From: Dissophora ornata
Lineage: Eukaryota; Mortierellomycota; Mortierellomycetes; Mortierellales; Mortierellaceae
Length of the DNA: 18,285 bases
Assembly: GCA_025201705.1 (NCBI GenBank)
Contig: MU617237.1
Coordinates: forward strand, 1-18,285
Direction of reading: 5' to 3'
Part shown: piece by piece, positions 15,699-18,285 of the stretch
Position numbering within the stretch: the stretch's first letter is position 1
Layout: each line of letters opens with the position of its first letter
Notes under the pieces: generated by a model
The model's database searches: none
What the model was told of the DNA's origin: nothing
What the model saw: only the letters and a program-made list of their open reading frames with translations
Made by a program: the position numbers and the translations under genes

Positions 15699-18020
15699 GG
15701 ACTCCTGCCAGAGCCAGAGCAGCTGTTGCCTCGCCTGGCTGATTGTGAGATGAGTACACGGCACGCTAACAACGCCAGTGCATCTTGCCCTCTCTCTCCA
15801 TCTCGACGACATGTCATTGTGGTAAATCCGACTTTGATTTGTCAGGAACTTAAAAGCAAAGTAAAGGGTGGTTCCCGCAGTTGTATTCTACATCAACTCA
15901 CTACATTATTGTTACTTGAAAAAAAAGGTGAGGCCAGATCAGATACCTCGCCACTCTTCTGCATGTCACTTACAAACAAATCATTGATGCACTTCTGTCT
16001 TCCCCCAGAGTTAAACCTCTCCACAGGATGCACCTCACTCGCATCACGTAAGGCCAAAGAACAAAAATCTGCCAGACTAGGCGCAGAAATAGAGCGCTCG
16101 ACGACGGTTGCAAGGGGGCGATGGAGGGAGGATGGGAGTCAGGGACAGAAAGTCGTTCGTGCACAAAAAAATGATGAGCAGGCTTGGGTAAGCGACAGTT
16201 ATTTCTATGGGATTATGTGCTTATGGTTTCAAGGAACACAAAGGACATTCTTCACAGGTCTGTGTGGTTGGGGACTTGCAGGTTCAGGCACGAACGTGCA
16301 ATGCTGCATATTGTTTGTACACAGAAAAAACAAATGTTGTTTACTCGAAACCGCTGCCTTGTCTAATGCCCCTTTAATGACGGATGGTGCCAGTGAATTT
16401 GCTACGCTGAACATGTACATCGCCTTGTATTGTGCATGATTATTATAATCCTTTCACGCTCGTTAGCAGGCGGAAAAAACTGAAGCAGGTACAGACGCAT
16501 CATTTTTATTGATCTCATTCCATTCTTCATGACCTGAACAGACATAACCAATGATCTTCATCTTTCCAGGCAGGCTGCAGTTGTCAGTGAACATTCGTCA
16601 GAGTCCAGGGTTCATCCCAACGCACACGAAAATTGAGACAAAGAGCAAACACGCACATCACTCGCCGATGTCACGAATCTACTTTCCCGTCTGCAAGCCC
16701 GGTGGGAAGATGGGTCAGAAGAGAAAAGAAATATTGAAATCCCGTGGTCTGACAAAATGCCTGAGTTGCTATCCTAGCCAGGATCTGGTCCTTTTCCTTG
16801 TTCCACGTATTGTACTTTGTCGTTTGTGGAGGTGATCCCGAGCTACTGTCTTGTCGCATGTCCCGGAACGCCTTTTACCACACCTTGTGCTGCACCCAGG
16901 CCGAATCTAAAACATTGGCTGGATAGATCACGCGTTAAGGCAATGAGGTGTACTGTACGCTAGTTTTTATCCTGTGCTCTGTTACTTGGGACATATTTGC
17001 CGGCGAGTAAGAAAACAATCCTTCCTTGCAAGGAAAGGTTCAGGGAATTTTACTTCATGGACCCCTCATCCCGACACGCGCTGTTAGTCCCTCACCTCTC
17101 CACCCAGGAGTCTCTTTGTTTGGAAAGTAAAGCCTACTTTCTTGTGAAAAAATCTGCTTGTGGGAGGCTTGAAATACAGGGATTTGGGGATAATTCCATG
17201 CATTCCCGCTGCACTTTCCGGGTCGACTGTAAACCTGTAAACCTTCCAAGTGTTGTGCATGCGTTTTTATTTGTTTTTTCAGGTTTGTTCACTTCGAAGT
17301 TTTAACCTAAATGATGCAATAGAATGAGGTCCCCTGTTTTTCAGAGGCTACTATTGAGCATTCAAAGAGCTGCGTGTCACGTTTCAAGAAGTGCGCCGCC
17401 GTGAGGACTGAGCGGCCCAACAAACACGTCATAGAGTAGGACAAAACGCGAAACACGCGACCACCCCTGGAGTACAGGCAACAATGGAAGACCCCTCCAT
17501 CGGCGCTTGTAGCACCTCTCTTTTCCATCATCCTGGAACTAGCCCCATCTTCGTCGCATTCCCCCATCTCTCCTGTCCACACCCTCAACAAACTGCATTC
17601 TTCACTCTTTTTATTTTGACTAACAAGGATCCTCCCACGCTGATCACATTCACAGTCATGATGGGCAGTGTCATTCGTCAGGATGGCCTGGAGGCCTCTG
17701 CTCGTAGGCCCATGCTTGGAGGTCCTTGCAGGAGGTCATAGCCAAAGGAAATACGTAAGGAATAAGGTTTTGCCACCGCTTTGCCACCATTGAGAGGGCG
17801 TTTTTATTTGCGCATTGGAAAAATCGCTCTTCTATGGAGCAGCCTGGGCAAGCTCGCCAGGCACGCATGATTTACAGATTTTCAAAGGATCACCATCATG
17901 CAATGCCGCAGACATTAGCCCTTTCCATAGCCTACTGGACGAGGGACAGGGGCTCAGAAGTGTCGAAAACCTAACAGAGAGGAAGGGGAGGCACACATCC
18001 CACGAAGATGAGATTGAAAG

Positions 18021-18285
18021 AATGCCTTATCTCTCCCACTCTCTCTCTCTTGTTTCCCCCTTCCCCTGTTCAGTCTCTTTGCTGTCTCTCTTTCGTCCTG
18101 CAAACATTCTTGCTAGTCGGCGTGTTCGACTTATTACCCGGCTCATTGCTCCATTCATCGGGGTTCTTTTTTCTTCTTTTTTTCCTCATTCGTCTCACGC
18201 TGTTCTTCTAACTCTTTTTATTTTTGCTACTTTCTAATTCTTCCGGTGAACGTAGCTCCTGTCGTTGGGCCTTTTTTTTTTCTTT
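18021..18285 (+). promoter_or_regulatory. CT-rich leader or promoter of a gene beyond the right edge
   Basis: Pyrimidine-rich sequence (CTCTCTCTCT, TTCCCCCTTCC and runs of T to the last base) resembles the tracts before the bZIP and minus-strand F-box genes. This suggests a plus-strand gene that starts outside the window. No start codon of that gene is visible. Confidence 0.35.

Larger units (their letters stand above)
14691..18020. other. Long region without a supported gene
   Basis: About 3.3 kb in which every open frame lacks recognisable domains, has simple-sequence or promoter-like composition, or starts without a plausible leader. It contains a 16-bp duplication, a 10-bp repeat and a GA tract (listed separately). 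No tRNA, rRNA or transposase was recognised. Non-coding RNA genes or short spliced exons cannot be excluded by eye. Confidence 0.5.

Noticed and set aside
15618..16439. 273-aa open frame on the plus strand
   Set aside because: It begins in a GA repeat (Arg/Glu run), and the rest has no domain, no typical leader and no coherent composition. It is probably chance.
16600..16625. GGTTCATCCC, resembling a tRNA B box
   Set aside because: It lacks the A and spacing of GGTTCRANYCC, and no cloverleaf could be drawn around it.
16551..16835. 94-aa open frame starting at an ATG (MIFIFPGRL)
   Set aside because: Short, with no recognisable motif and no promoter or poly(A) context. It cannot be distinguished from chance.
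16997..17305. 102-aa open frame
   Set aside because: It lacks an ATG at its start, has no known domain and no supporting leader.

Overview
The window reads as nuclear DNA of a filamentous fungus, most likely an early-diverging one of the Mortierella group. This is inferred from small spliceosomal introns (GTAAGC donors, a CTAAC branch point), CT-rich leaders, AATAAA signals, a GCN4/CPC1-type bZIP regulator, and a dense local set of F-box/leucine-rich-repeat genes, a family strongly expanded in Mortierellaceae. No bacterial, plasmid, phage or CRISPR features were seen.

Layout. At 1-2300 (+) lies a GCN4/CPC1-like bZIP gene. Its long A/C-rich leader carries exactly two ATG-initiated upstream ORFs, a 6-codon one and a 32-codon one, followed by one 98-nt intron inside the CDS. 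An intact F-box/LRR gene lies at 2461-3969 (+). At 3970-4832 there is no convincing gene, but there is a perfect hairpin with a TTCG loop and a promoter-plus-splice-donor signature on the minus strand. At 4833-5766 (+) is an F-box/LRR pseudogene whose homology runs through all three frames with about four frame breaks. A second intact F-box/LRR gene lies at 6148-7623 (+), with a repeated C-rich motif in its leader. An unrecognised, probably five-exon gene for a mostly disordered protein spans 7932-10335 (+). On the minus strand at 14432-10655 is a large two-exon F-box/LRR gene of about 1080 aa. Its F-box is split by a roughly 340-residue insert, its last residues form a hydrophobic segment, and its 535-nt intron holds a 24-bp minisatellite. 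From 14433 to about 18000 there are only short repeats and promoter-like CT/GA tracts. The right edge (18021-18285) looks like the CT-rich leader of a gene outside the window.

How it fits together. The bZIP gene is the probable master regulator of amino-acid biosynthesis, apparently under uORF-based reinitiation control. The longer uORF is half Ile/Val/Leu, which makes amino-acid-dependent stalling worth testing. The F-box genes encode candidate substrate receptors of SCF ubiquitin ligases and look like a birth-and-death cluster: three intact, one decayed.
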